Source: Euborellia annulipes
Lineage: Eukaryota > Arthropoda > Insecta > Dermaptera > Anisolabididae
DNA length: 64,000 bases
Assembly (NCBI GenBank): GCA_023213315.1
Contig: JAKCPI010014300.1
Coordinates: forward strand, 1 to 64,000
Direction of reading: 5' to 3'
Position 1 is the stretch's first letter; each line of letters starts with the position of its first letter. The position numbers and the translations under genes are program-made. Below the pieces are notes generated by a model, which was not told the origin of the DNA, made no database searches, and saw nothing but the letters and a program-made list of their open reading frames with translations. This document shows, piece after piece, positions 54,101 through 63,596 of this stretch.

Positions 54101-57018
54101 TTAAATCTAGCCTAGGATTATATTGGCTATATATATGCATATATATAATAATAATTAAAATTATATTTGTAATTTTTTAGGAGGCGCCAAGTCATTTTGA
54201 AAGGATTACAAAACTAATGTTAATGCATGTAAACTATGAAGACGTTCCAGAGGTCCTTAGAAGATTACCGCATCTTACCGAACTTCAAGTAAGTTACACT
54301 TCTCATTAATTTTTTTACGAGTCCTATCTTATTACTTTCTATTACCTCTATATATATGTTAATATATAGAAAGAGAAAGTATTGGATTCATGTCAAAAAT
54401 TCGATGTCGTGATTTTGATGGATATACACGTTTTGAGATCCCCTGAGTCCAAAAAAGTGGTTTTCGCGACATGGTCTGTCTGTGTCTGTGTGTCTGTGAA
54501 CAAAATATCTCAAGAACGGAAAGAGCTAGGAGGTTGAAATTTTATATTTAAGTTAGACACCCCCTGGGCCGAGTCACGAACAAATTAGGCCAAATAGTGC
54601 TAATACTTTACTGATGCATTTTTTCAGTTTTTTTCGATTTTCTCAAAATTTGCTCCAACGATTTTGATTAAAATTCAAAAATCAATTATTTTTCAAGATG
54701 CTCTTTAAAATATATATTCTCATTTTGCCATTGAATTCTTCTGAAGACCACTTTACTCTTGTTCTTCATAGGAAAGATAGGAGAAATGGTTGCCATGGTA
54801 ACAAAATATAAATATTTTCCCATACTTATAAATTTTACATCTTGAAATTAGAATGTACTGTACTGTCGGAAACTAAACATATGTCGACACAAATCTGGTG
54901 TGACAAGCACAAAACACAACTTTTTTTTAACTAAATCTTGCATATTTATTTCAATTCATTTGAAGAATTGGCCCCATAAACATAAGTTGTTAAACGATCA
55001 ATTTCATCTTTTTTTCATAAATGAATTTTGTTTTAATTTAGGTGGGAGCAGCTGGTGTTGATATTTTTGAAATTGGCTGTCTTTGTCCACATTTGGAGAC
55101 TTTTCAAATAATTCAAGAACCAACCAGACATATATTTTCACCCTCAACCCTACATATCAAAATATTTCAAAAATTAAAACATCTCAAGGTAAAATGTTAA
55201 TTTTTTTATATTTGTTTTGCTTTTGATTTTGAGAATATAATCAAAATTAATAATCTAAATTCATAGTGTTTATACCAATAAATAATATTTTTAAACATAC
55301 TCGTATCATCTTGTGTTTTTAGTTTTAATTTGCTTAACTAAATTCAACTAGAACCAGCGGTTACTAGTTTAAATTTAATTTTTCATTTAATATTATTTAT
55401 TAATTTAAAATTAGTAATTATATTTAATTAGATTTCACTTATTTTCAGGTCACCTGTCGACTTCCACTAGAATGCGCCTGTCTTATTTTTATGTCAGCAC
55501 CTTTACTTCGCACTGTTTATTTGGTTCGAGTTGCACATTTGAAAGATCACCATCTATTCCAATGGTTGAGCGTTAATCCACTTTATTTTCTGGAAACCGT
55601 GAGTGTATTATTTATTAAACGATATATCACCTACTGAGAATCATAGTGGCGAAAGTCTGAAAATTTAATTTTTCTAGCAAACGTTGTTAAAATATCTTCT
55701 CGTTTGAGTGGCAAAGTAGCGAAAATATATTTCCATTCTTTGCTATTGATTCTGCCCTATTCATTTGCTGCCCGGCTATTTTTTTTTTTTTTTTTTTTAA
55801 ACAATCCCACTTTATTCTCATTCACACTCACACACACTTTCACACAGTTTTTTCGGCAACTCAGGCCATAAAAGACTTTGACGATAACCGTTATTTGAAT
55901 ATATATGAATTTGAGGTCCAGGCATTTGGTATCTAAATGGCTTAAATAAAATCATCGGACTGCCCGGCTATTTAAATGTATATGTTTACAAAACTTTGAA
56001 ACGTCATTTCTCCAATTATTGAATTTCGGACTTTCGCCACTATGATCACTAGCCGATTTTTAAGTACACCTGAGTTTCTTTTTTATGTTGATTTATATAC
56101 AAAAATGATTGTAAGATTGTAATTGGTAGAAAGATTAGAAAGTATTCATTTAATATAGTAAACTTTACTATAGTCCCTTATTATACACTGTTATATTTTG
56201 CTTGGTTTTTACGATTTGTTATTTTATACTTTCTTTTTTCTATCGTAATGCACTAAAAAAGAAACAGGTGTATTTATATTATAATTTATGATGACTATTT
56301 TTATTATTAAACATCCAAATTAACTTGTTGCTGCCCGACGCTTATATTGTATATATACTAATGACTTAGATCAGAGTTTCTCGACCTTTTGAATTTCACG
56401 GCACTCTTGAAAAAGACAATGACGCGGCACCCTTGGGTTCCGAGGCACATCGTTTGGGAACAACTGGCTTAGATAGTATACGTTTGATTAAAAACTAGTA
56501 GTTATACTAGAGAAAATATATATCAGATTCGGTTGTGTCCTAAAATGAATACCATAAATTATTATTATTAGGGAATTTTTAATTATAGAACACATTTTGT
56601 ATTATTTATTAAAAATATATAAAACGGAACTAAAATTTTAAATAAAGAAGACGTCAACATGTCTAACAAGAAGTATAAACTATCTTCATTTTGATTTCAA
56701 TCATCATTTCTAACTAATATTGTTCATAATATTTTACTCATTGCAATGTAATTGAAATATGAAGACTAATCAAACTTGTATGTTCAGTGGACGCTGCTCT
56801 ATGCTTCATTAACACATAATTCTGCACGACTTTTAGTCGAGAAATGTCCTCGTCTTTCTCGTTTGGGCATTCTTAGCCAATGGGATATACGCAGTTGGGA
56901 TTATGATGCGATGCATAAAGAAGTGCGGACGTGTAGTCTGGAGTGGACCACCGATGGACCCAGCGACCTCATCGTCATGGTTCGTCAATTGGAATATGAC
57001 TCATCACCCGATGATTAA
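48141..57018 (+). CDS. Leucine-rich-repeat protein, function unassigned
   Basis: Nine exons: 48141-48376, 51627-51776, 51954-52229, 52863-53049, 53334-53450, 54181-54288, 55042-55188, 55449-55598, 56788-57018. All have GT-AG borders and consistent phase, giving 533 aa. The ATG in GAAAATGGCG is a good start; no in-frame upstream ATG was seen. Residues 1-78 hold PLPLEQMCFETIRDHLGKSL and FPPGFSQILREHLIEKYL, a helical lead resembling the box region before LRRs in F-box or ZYG11/ZER1-type ubiquitin-ligase receptors, but no clear F-box is visible. From about residue 145 there are irregular LRRs: LQEIRLSRAVLSD, LRVLDLRKTNI, LEVLVLSRTKV, VEYLTILYRD, LETFQI, LRTVYLVRVAHLKD, RLSRLGILSQWDI. The end is acidic (EYDSSPDD). 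No transmembrane segment or signal peptide. A substrate-receptor role is only an inference. Introns hold minisatellites, foldbacks and a family A copy. Confidence 0.85.
48541..48935. repeat. Repeat X, foldback form
   Basis: The left half has TGCTACCGAGGCCATTCAGG, GGCTACCGAGAGGCGTTCCA and TGATTGCTCGGGGGTCACC. The right half has the complements: GGTGGGTGACCCCGAAGAAT, GAACGCCCCTCGATAGCC and AAAATGGCCTCAGCAGCCGA. Single halves occur at 20.3 and 61.4 kb. Confidence 0.65.
49300..50160. other. Intron stretch with partial hAT-like ends
   Basis: Mostly A/T-rich. A GGAGGGAGGGGGGTC run (about 49,930) and CCCCCTCCAAATGACGCCAC (about 50,135) look like the G- and C-rich edges of a hAT-like element, but termini and duplication were not resolved. 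CAGTGATTCCCAAAGTGG at 50,235 is another isolated hAT-type left end. Confidence 0.35.
50561..50624 (+). ncRNA. Hammerhead-ribozyme-like motif 4
   Basis: AATCT...AGAA, core CTGATGA (perfect), extra T, helix II GGATTTA/TAAACCC with one bulge, GAAAC, GTC, TTCT...AGATT. Helix I pairs AGAA/TTCT and AATCT/AGATT around an internal loop. It stands alone in the first LRR-gene intron, sense to the gene. Confidence 0.6.
50721..51201 (+). repeat. Minisatellite, three ~162-bp units
   Basis: Units begin near 50,721, 50,889 and 51,051, each with CAAGATATTTTCAAAATTTT, CATTCAATTCTAGAT and CCCCAAAGAGATTCTATGTT. Units are similar but differ in the middle (TTTGTGCACCGATGAG versus TCAGGGCACCTATGAG). Confidence 0.85.
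51203..51440 (+). repeat. Family C modular repeat
   Basis: Hairpin AACTTTGCCCATCA...GGTAAAGTTAA, GCTGCCAAAATGCGTTTTGA, GGTCCCCTGAATTCATTAAA, TTTTTGGAATGATGTCTG, a (GT)n tract, then ACGAAAACTCAAAAGC and GAAATTTTGAACCC. The GGTCCCCTGAATTC block matches the family A GGTCCCCTGAATCC block, linking the families. Confidence 0.65.
52313..52576. repeat. Foldback in LRR intron with hammerhead-like core
   Basis: Arms of about 65 nt with GTGGCACCGTCTCTA and GTTGGTCGGTAGGTGTATAT and their complements. The centre holds CTGACGA, T, a perfect GATT/AATC hairpin and GAAAC, the hammerhead-like pattern, but the GTC and helix I are not evident. Confidence 0.75.
52586..52675. repeat. Family A terminal hairpin, solitary
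   Basis: GATGTGACAAGCACAGAACA, CACAACTTTTGATTACCG and CACACCAGATTTTT match the family A hairpin. The right inner arm is shortened (AAGTTAGAAAGTTG). It starts about 10 bp after the foldback at 52,313. Confidence 0.65.
53502..53565 (-). ncRNA. Hammerhead-ribozyme-like motif 5, left arm
   Basis: On the - strand: ACTCTCTAATTGGA, core CTGATGA, extra T, stem GGCTTA...TAAAACC, GAAAC, GTAACAACAATTGAGAGT. Helix I pairs ACTCTC/GAGAGT and AATT/AATT. The triplet after GAAAC is GTA rather than GTC, so activity is doubtful. Confidence 0.4.
53751..53813 (+). ncRNA. Hammerhead-ribozyme-like motif 5, right arm
   Basis: ACTCTCTAATTAGA, core CTGATGA, extra T, a weak stem, GAAAC, GTT, TCAACAATTGAGT. Helix I pairs GA/TC, AATT/AATT and ACTC/GAGT around internal loops. 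Helix II is decayed. Confidence 0.4.
54334..54921 (+). repeat. Family A modular repeat, 3' hairpin truncated
   Basis: 5' hairpin ACTTTCTATTACC...GAGAAAGTATTGG, TTTTGAGATCCCCTGAGTCC, TCTGTCTGTGTCTGTG, AACAAAATATCTCAAGAACG, the GGTTGCCATGGTAACAAA block, then GACACAAATCTGGTGTGACA. The repeat stops at AACACAAC, half-way through the terminal hairpin, followed by a poly-T run. Confidence 0.75.
55790..55965 (-). repeat. SINE family 1, head truncated
   Basis: On the - strand: CAGTCCGATGATTTTATTT, AAGCCATTTAGATACCAAAT, GCCTGGACCTCAAATTC, AAGTCTTTTATGGCCTGAG, GTGTGAATGAGAATAAAG. The tRNA-like head is missing. It is in the intron before the last LRR exon. Confidence 0.7.
56372..56466. mobile_element. 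Short hAT-like MITE
   Basis: CAGAGTTTCTCGACCTTTTG at the left and GTTTGGGAACAACTG at the right, with CACGGCACTC inside. Near-duplication ACTTAGAT/GCTTAGAT (56,364-56,371 and 56,467-56,474). The termini resemble Charlie-type hAT MITEs. Confidence 0.65.
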
Positions 57019-57096
57019 AACTTGAAAAAATCTAAATATATAAATCCTTGTTTATTAACATTTGATTATTAAGAAGATCCATATTAGTTTTGAAAT

Positions 57097-57102
57097 AATA
57101 AA
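57097..57102 (+). terminator. Poly(A) signal of the LRR gene
   Basis: AATAAA about 80 nt after the TAA stop ending at 57,018. Confidence 0.55.
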
Positions 57103-57481
57103 AATCTAATCCCATAAATATCCTTTGGATTTGGGCTCAGAATATTTTTATCATTAGAAGACTCGAAAAACATCATTTGCAAGACACGTTAACCGAGACA
57201 GCACAAAATTTAGAGTAGAAAAGAGAACAGATGTGGAAAATAAGCACCGGAATCTAAAAAACATCACTGCTTTTAAATCAGGGATTAGAAGAAAACGTAG
57301 CCAGAATTTTTTCTAATGCTTCGGCCTTGGTTAAGGCCATCTTTGAAGCTTTTAGATGTCATTATGTATATATATTTGGTATTGTATTACCTTTGATTGA
57401 CTTCTGGTGTAACATAAGAAGAATTTTTTGTTTAAGAAACAATCTTTTCTTTTCTCTATCACGAATACAATTCATATTTTT

Positions 57482-57606
57482 ACTTTCTCTTACCTCTATA
57501 TATGTTAATATATAAAGAGAGAAAGTATTGGATTCAATTCAAAAATTCGATTTCGAGAATTTGATGAAAATACACGGTTTGAGGTCCCCTGAATCAAAAA
57601 ATGTGG
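57482..57606 (+). repeat. Family A 5' fragment
   Basis: 5' hairpin ACTTTCTCTTACC...AGAGAGAAAGT, TATTGGATTCAATTCAAAAA, TTTGAGGTCCCCTGAATC, then it stops. It lies inside the loop of the surrounding foldback. Confidence 0.7.
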
Positions 57607-57669
57607 TAAAGAAAAAATTTTTATGTTACACCAGAAGTCAATACATACTAAATATATATACATAATGAC

Positions 57670-57722
57670 TTCTAACATCTCCGAAGATGGCCTTACCAAG
57701 GCCGAAACGTTAGCTGTTAGAA
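57670..57722 (+). ncRNA. Hammerhead-ribozyme-like motif 6
   Basis: TTCTAACA, core CGAAGA (the first bases CC replace CT), extra T, helix II GGCCTT/AAGGCC (6 perfect pairs, loop ACC), GAAAC, GTT, then TGTTAGAA. The outer helix I is a perfect 8-bp pair. The left arm of the foldback holds a degraded counterpart. Confidence 0.5.
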
Positions 57723-57775
57723 ATATATTTTTTAAAGAAAAAATTCTGTCAGCGTTTTCTTCTAACTTTGATTCC

Positions 57776-59000
57776 AGCCATAAAAACCATAAAATAAAAT
57801 ATATATTAAGAAATTCAAGTATTCGACTCGAAATATACATGTGTGGATACATAACAATTCCACCAAACGAGCAAAAGAAAGCACATATCAAAGAATATGA
57901 AGAGTAAAATTTTCTCATATATAGAAATGAAACAATTTTTAAATTCGAGCTCAATAGCCAAGTTTCTGAAATATTCCGGATTATTTCTCATTTATTTCAA
58001 CTTGGATGTATAAATTACATATCTGAATTGAAGAAAGTTTTTGCCCCTATAATATAATAAGAAATTTTAACTATAAACCCATGGGGGGTTTTAATTCCTA
58101 GCTGAAGTGATTAATTAAATCTATGTACCTGTTATCGAGAACATATATATGTCTAAATGGCACTTATTAATTTTTTTCAATAAAAATATAAAATTCCTAT
58201 ACATATCATATAAATATAAAATATATGAATGATTTTATTAATTTATATTTCTGGTATTAATATAAATTATATTTACAAAAGTAGTAGCACCGACATTATT
58301 GTATGTTTATTAGTAATATGAATAATTAGAAATTAATTAGAATACCTTCAAACCGTAATTATAGAAAATAATATCATTACAAAGTATATCTCATAAATTT
58401 TTTAACTGGGATGAAATATGATTTTTAAAATACTCATCATTCAGTGTAAAAAAATCAAAAGATTTATAATAAAATTATTATATAATTTATAATAACCTTG
58501 CACCTAATATATTATATTAAACGCCCACTCATAAATAAAGTGTGATTTTAGTAGATGATCTATCGAAATGAAATTGAATATAGTCAACAAAATTTTCATC
58601 CCTAGAAATATACACTTCTCTAGTATTTAACAAAAAATTTAATGAAGAAATAGATTCAAACTTTATTAATTTTATTTTCACAATCTCTTCATATAAATCT
58701 TTTTTTTTTTTTAAATCTATCTTTTAAAAATTATTACCTTACTGTGATATAAGAAAATGCAATCATCATTATAATAATATATACTGTATTAATGTACGGT
58801 TTATAAAATTGTGCTTTCTGAATATATCCTTCCATAATCTATTTTTCCTATAAAAGTATTTTATTATAAACAAATATTTTTTATGTCATATGATATATTT
58901 ATAAATTGTAAGATAATGTGTATTTTATGTTGTTATATATGAATATTAATAAACAATGGCGTACCAATAGAATATCAGACAAGGAATATTCATACTATAA
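57776..59000. other. Gene-free stretch downstream of the LRR gene
   Basis: A/T-rich, with TATATA runs. No exon, RNA gene or bounded repeat recognised. Confidence 0.45.
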
Positions 59001-59019
59001 AATTTTTTGAACATTGGCT

Positions 59020-59245
59020 TCTGGCGCCAAAGGTCAGGGGTTCGCATCCCGTCCCAGGATAAGATTTTATTTCAATCAATTGGATACCTATCAATTGGAA
59101 TAAATAGGATCCAAATAGCCTCAGATGTCGAAATTAAAAAAAAAAAAAAATTATTAAAAAACACACACTTTTTCCCATTCACACTCACACACACACCCGC
59201 GACCCTTGGTATAGAAGGACAGCACGCTAACCCCAACACCAAGGC
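59020..59245. repeat. Composite of SINE family 2 (+) and a SINE end (-)
   Basis: GGGTTCGCATCCCGTCCCAG, CAATTGGATACCTATCAATT and CCAAATAGCCTCAGATGTCG match family 2 (24.6 kb), followed by an A-rich tail. From about 59,155, CTTTTTCCCATTCACACTC and CGACCCTTGGTATAGAAGG then GCACGCTAACCCCAACACC read as a reverse-oriented tail joined to a tRNA-like head with its body missing. Confidence 0.6.
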
Positions 59246-59249
59246 CAGA

Positions 59250-60620
59250 GGGCCCTAAGGGCAATTTTTTATTAACTTTATAATAATAAAAAACAAATTA
59301 TTAGTTTTTTCATGCATTTATTTTAAATTATTTTTTTAATTCTTATTGAAAACTAAAAACCACGCAATCATTTTAATTGCCTTCCGGGGATTATTGTGTT
59401 AAATTGACTTTCAACTGTTACGCCATTGTTAATAAATACATTGTATCTGAGTACTTTAAATCAATTATGCACGCGGACCCTTAATTCACAACCGAATCTC
59501 AAAAATATTTTGTTAAGCAATTAAAATAAAATTGTATAAGGAAGTCCTTGTTTTGGGTTCTGCAAGTATAAGTTCTGGCCAAATTGGTAGAATTAATTTT
59601 CGCGAATATAAAAGCTCACTTGGTTGAGTATAGTAAATGTGATAAATAAAAACTTCTTTCTTATAATAAAATGGCACTAATATGCAAGAATAATTAGTGT
59701 TTTGTTTTTTTAATTTAAAAAAATTTATATTCTGTCAAGATCTTAGCAATCCGCGGGCTGCCAATTTGTTAAATTTAAATAATGACTGTGTTTTAAAAAT
59801 ATATATATATATATATATATCCAGTCTAAAAAATAATTTTAATCATATCGTTTTTGCCTTATGTCAATTTTGAATTATTACCTAAAATAATATTTAAAAC
59901 TAGTATATATATTTGTTTCAAAATCTATTCTATAAATATGTGAAAACTTTTTAATATTTTAACTATGTTCATCAAAAACCATGTCCAAAGAAACTATTCG
60001 GCTTCCAAACTTAAAAGTCAAGTTCCCAATGAAGAATGCACGAATAGAAAAAATAATCTTATTCATTTAGACAATTAAAAATTAGATAACAAAATAATAC
60101 TCAGGGAGTAGATTGGACATGGTTAAAAATAAGAATTGAAATATTCTATAATAATATATTAATATGTATCTAATATTAATAATAAATGAAATTTAAAGTA
60201 ATATTGAAGACAATGAAAATAGTATTTCTTTATGCCCTTGTAACAAAAATGAAATCAACAAATCTCTAAATATTTTTCAATTTAATTATTCGTAGGCTTA
60301 TATATTCGGAAAATCCCTTAAGGGCAAGGACTCTTTTTGGAGCAGGTTAATTTAAATCATTTCCCTTAACTTCCCCATATAAATATTCTGACTTATTCAT
60401 AAACTCCATCCTCTTTTCCTCTCAGGTCCTTTGGCAAACACTGGAATCCATTTTCTTCTGAAGAATTCACTACCGTACATCCTTATCGTCTTCCGCACTT
60501 CCTTCCTTAACGTCTCCTGCCGAGAACAGCGAGTCTCAACTATTTCTCATAGCGTTGCTACATCATCATCTTGAAGACACTGGTGAGTCCATCCATGCCC
60601 CTATTTGGTTTCTTAAATTT
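59250..60620. other. Gene-free stretch
   Basis: A/T-rich with an (AT)n microsatellite (59,797-59,820). At 60,640-60,690 a box A-like GGTCGTAGAGCACTTGCC suggests a tRNA-like SINE head. No coding exon recognised. Confidence 0.4.
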
Positions 60621-60765
60621 ATCAATGAACCCGTGAACCGTAGCACGGTCGTAGAGCACTTGCCTCTTTTTCTAAGGGCTAGGGGTCGCTTTCCTAACAG
60701 ACAAAAATTCTTCATTTTATTGAACAAAATATTTTGCTTTTTGATGTTTTATGGCTGTAGAAATT

Positions 60766-60982
60766 TACTCAGGATTCGCAGGGATTTTGCAGCCAGAAGA
60801 TTAAATTAAAAAAAAATATTTTATTTAATTTCTATTTGCCGACGTTTCGGTAGCCAATCACGACCTTCATTATTTGCCTTGATGAAGGTCGTGATTGGCC
60901 ACCGAAACATCGGCAAATAGAAATTAAATAAAAGATTTTTTTATTTAATCTTCTGGCTGCAAAGTCCCTGCGAATCCTGAGT
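60766..60982. repeat. Foldback, ~105-bp arms, with hammerhead-like centre
   Basis: Arms 60,766-60,870 and 60,881-60,982 share ACTCAGGATTCGCAGGGA, GCAGCCAGAAGATTAAAT and CGGCAAATAGAAATTAAAT with complements, and are nearly identical. The element sits in a repeat whose outer TTTACTCAGGATTCG segment also occurs at 1,790. Confidence 0.8.
60873..60917 (+). ncRNA. Hammerhead-ribozyme-like motif 7
   Basis: TTTGCC, core TTGATGA (C replaced by T), one extra A, helix II beginning GGT and ending ACC, GAAAC, ATC, GGCAAA. Helix I pairs TTTGCC/GGCAAA perfectly. AUC is an allowed NUH triplet. The first core C is mutated. Confidence 0.45.
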
Positions 60983-60994
60983 ATTTTGCTTTTT

Positions 60995-61154
60995 ACTTTC
61001 TAATATACGAATTCCTAAAGAAAATATTGTAATCGTCGAAAAATCCTTTCTCGAGATTTAATTGTTCTCTCAAAACTTCCTGTCTGTCTGTCAACACGAT
61101 AAATAAAAAACGCAACAACTTATATCAATGAAATTTGCTATATGGTTCTTATAG
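60995..61154 (+). repeat. Family D modular repeat
   Basis: Starts ACTTTCTAATATACG...AAAGAAAAT (hairpin-like), ATTGTAATCGTCGAAAAATC, CTCGAGATTTAA, CCTGTCTGTCTGTC, AACACGATAAATAAAAAACG, ATCAATGAAATTTGCTATAT. Same order of blocks as families A-C but the shortest version. It ends at the duplication of the hAT element at 61,163. Confidence 0.55.
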
Positions 61155-61162
61155 ATTAGATC

Positions 61163-61721
61163 CCCTGGCGTAACGTTCACCCCCGCAAACCCCGCAATGG
61201 AAGGGCCCGCGGGCTTTGAAGGTCATGAAAAAATTACTGTCGGGTAGCAAGTCTAAATAAACGGGTTCGGGTTAAATGTATACATTTTTCTTCCTACTTA
61301 ATGGCATTATTCATTTTGATTTTTTGTGATGTAGTACTAAATTAGGCCTAAATAAATATACATTTCCTTCTAATTAACTACTATTATTGCCGGGGGCCTG
61401 GCAACGGACAAAAGCAAGTCACCACAATCGTTGTAGTTAAGCAATACCAAGCGGGGCGAAAACTCGGGATTGGTGGGCCCGAGCAATCAGCTTGTGAAAC
61501 GTCCCCCGGTAGCCAGCGGTATTATGTATTTAATAAAAAAATATATATTAATAAATATACACCCTAAAAGGCTTCTGTAACCAAACAGGGTTAACAAATA
61601 AAACTACTATTATCAAATTATACATTTTTCATTATGATTTTTTGTGTAATGTCGAAATATCCATAATGGGGCCCGAAAAAAAGGTTGCGGGGGGTCCCAG
61701 CTAAAATTCCTAACGCCACTG
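61163..61721. mobile_element. hAT-like element, 559 bp, TSD ATTAGATC
   Basis: Left end CCCTGGCGTAACG and right end CTAACGCCACTG. Perfect 8-bp duplication ATTAGATC at 61,155-61,162 and 61,722-61,729. It carries a CCCGCCCG-type fragment (61,210-61,275) and a half copy of repeat X (61,389-61,530). Confidence 0.75.
61389..61530. repeat. Repeat X, half copy
   Basis: GCCGGGGGCCTGGCAACGG, CCAAGCGGGGCGAAAACTCG, GGGCCCGAGCAATCAGC and CGTCCCCCGGTAGCCAGCGG match the complement of the 20.3-kb copy and the right half of the 48.5-kb foldback. Confidence 0.55.
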
Positions 61722-61729
61722 ATTAGATC

Positions 61730-62830
61730 TCTATATATATATATATATATAAATCATGATTGGTGAATTTGATCTCTGTTAAGAATATCATGCTAAGAAA
61801 GGGTATAAAATTAGCTCAAAAAAATAATAAAAGAAAAATATATTAGTATTATTTAATTAAAAATTAAAAAAAAAACATTCTATCGCCTATTTAAAACAAA
61901 GAAAAAATAAAACAAGGTTTATCATGTTAAAGCGTTATGCCGTGTGTATTATAAGAATCTTAAATATAAAGATTAATATTTTAAATACTTGGAAAAACTC
62001 TTTTTTTCGATGATAGCAGAAGATGTATTTTTTTTTCCTTTTTTTTAAGATCACAGCCAAAAAATAGATAAATTAAAAATAATTTAATTCTAGTTTAATA
62101 CATTATTTAAAAATAAAATGCATTTAATATTTAATTTCAAATAACTATAATAGTTTATATTTATATATATATAGTATATAATAAAAAAATATAGAAATTT
62201 CCTAATTAAGACGGTTGCATAGATAAAAGAAAAGAACGCCTTGAAAGATTAATAATAATTTAAATAAAATAGAGATCCTTTCGCTAGTCTTTTACACCAA
62301 TTTGTTTACTCCTGGAATTATAAATTAATTAAATTTATTATTTACCCTTTCAATTGATAGCATTCGAATTCTTTCATCTATTCACAGCCTTTACCTCAAT
62401 TTAATCCAAATTTGACACAATGAATTTTTAAGATTTTTTTTTTTACAAGACCCTCTACAAAATTTGAAAATGGTTTTTTACCAAAACAAAAAGATAGTAT
62501 ATTATTAAATGTTATGTATATAATTATTTTACAAAAGAACTTGTATATTTACGATAGAAGGTTATGATTTAATAATTATTATAAATGATAAAGATGACTC
62601 AAAATAATATTACCAACATTTTTTTTGAGCGCTTTGGAATAGTTCCGGATTTTTTTTTTTTTTTGTTTAAATTACAAATACTTGATTGAAATTTTTTTTT
62701 TAATCTAAATTAGTATATCCTCCGGGTTCTGGAACTCCAGTCCGAGTAGAACTAAAAAACAATTATAAAAATTAAATAAATAGAATGAACAAATTTTCTT
62801 AATATACTGTATTTTTTTAGCTTATATATT
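61730..62830. other. Gene-free AT-rich stretch
   Basis: Starts with a (TA)n microsatellite (61,733-61,751). No coding exon, RNA gene or bounded repeat recognised. Confidence 0.45.
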
Positions 62831-62838
62831 TATTTTTT

Positions 62839-62985
62839 ACTTTCTCTTAGCTATATATGTTAATATATAGAGAGAAAGTATTGGATTCATGTCGAGATTT
62901 TGATGGATATACACTTTTTTTAAGGTCCCCTGAATCCAAAAAAGTGGTTTTCGCAACTTGGCTGTGTGTGTGTGTTCAATTTAAA
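62839..62985 (+). repeat. Family A 5' fragment
   Basis: ACTTTCTCTTAGC...AGAGAGAAAGT, TATTGGATTCATGTCGAG, GATTTTGATGGATATACAC, AAGGTCCCCTGAATCC, GTGGTTTTCGCAAC and a (GT)n tract, then truncated. Confidence 0.7.
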
Positions 62986-63307
62986 TTCATTGAAATTGAA
63001 TCTAATTAATTGCCATTTATATTTCATACCTAAACCTTGTGTTATAACAGAAAGAAATTCTCGAGCTAGATACCGGTTAATGGGTTGGTGCGTGCGCGAT
63101 GCACCAGGGTAAATAATCGGGGAATGTTTTTTTTTTTTTTTGTAGGCTTTTGATGGTTTTTATGCCGTAAATTAAGGATTTTCCCTCAAAAAAATATAGA
63201 AATTTGAATTTCCAAATTATTTAGAACTTCCACCCCATCACCTTTCTTATTCAGGGGCTTTCTTATCGTTTCAACAATTTTTTGGATTTTTTATAATGGG
63301 GGGGATA

Positions 63308-63501
63308 TATAATTTAAATAGGAAGTTTACTCAAAGTACCTTTCATCGTTACAAGGTGTAAACAAATTGGAATTTATTCCACCAAAACAAATTTCTAAAG
63401 TAAAACAAATTTTATTTTGGTGGAATAAATTCCAATTTGTTTTACTTTTCACCTTATAACAACGAAAAGTACTTGGAGTAAAAGTTCCTATTTAAATTAT
63501 A
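63308..63501. repeat. Foldback, ~85-bp arms
   Basis: Arms with TATAATTTAAATAGGAA, TTGGAATTTATTCCACCAAA and complements at 63,308-63,389 and 63,413-63,501. No hammerhead-like core seen. Confidence 0.75.
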
Positions 63502-63596
63502 ATTAATTAACTCGAACAATCCAGTTATTTTCAAACAATATTGGATTTGATTAGGGTTTTTTCCCTTGATCCTATACATTATGTATTATGTTCCAT

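Larger units (their letters stand above)
57276..57775. repeat. Foldback with a family A fragment inside
   Basis: Arms share GATTAGAAGAAAACG, CAGAATTTTTTCT, CGGCCTTGG..AAGGCCATC, AGATGTCATTATGTATATAT and GACTTCTGGTGTAACATAA with complements on the right. A family A 5' end (57,482-57,606) sits in the centre between the arms. The open frames at 57,505-57,954 are products of this repeat. Confidence 0.72.

Noticed and set aside
57505..57954. 149-codon - strand frame
   Set aside because: It spans a foldback arm and a nested family A fragment. No domain and no splice context.
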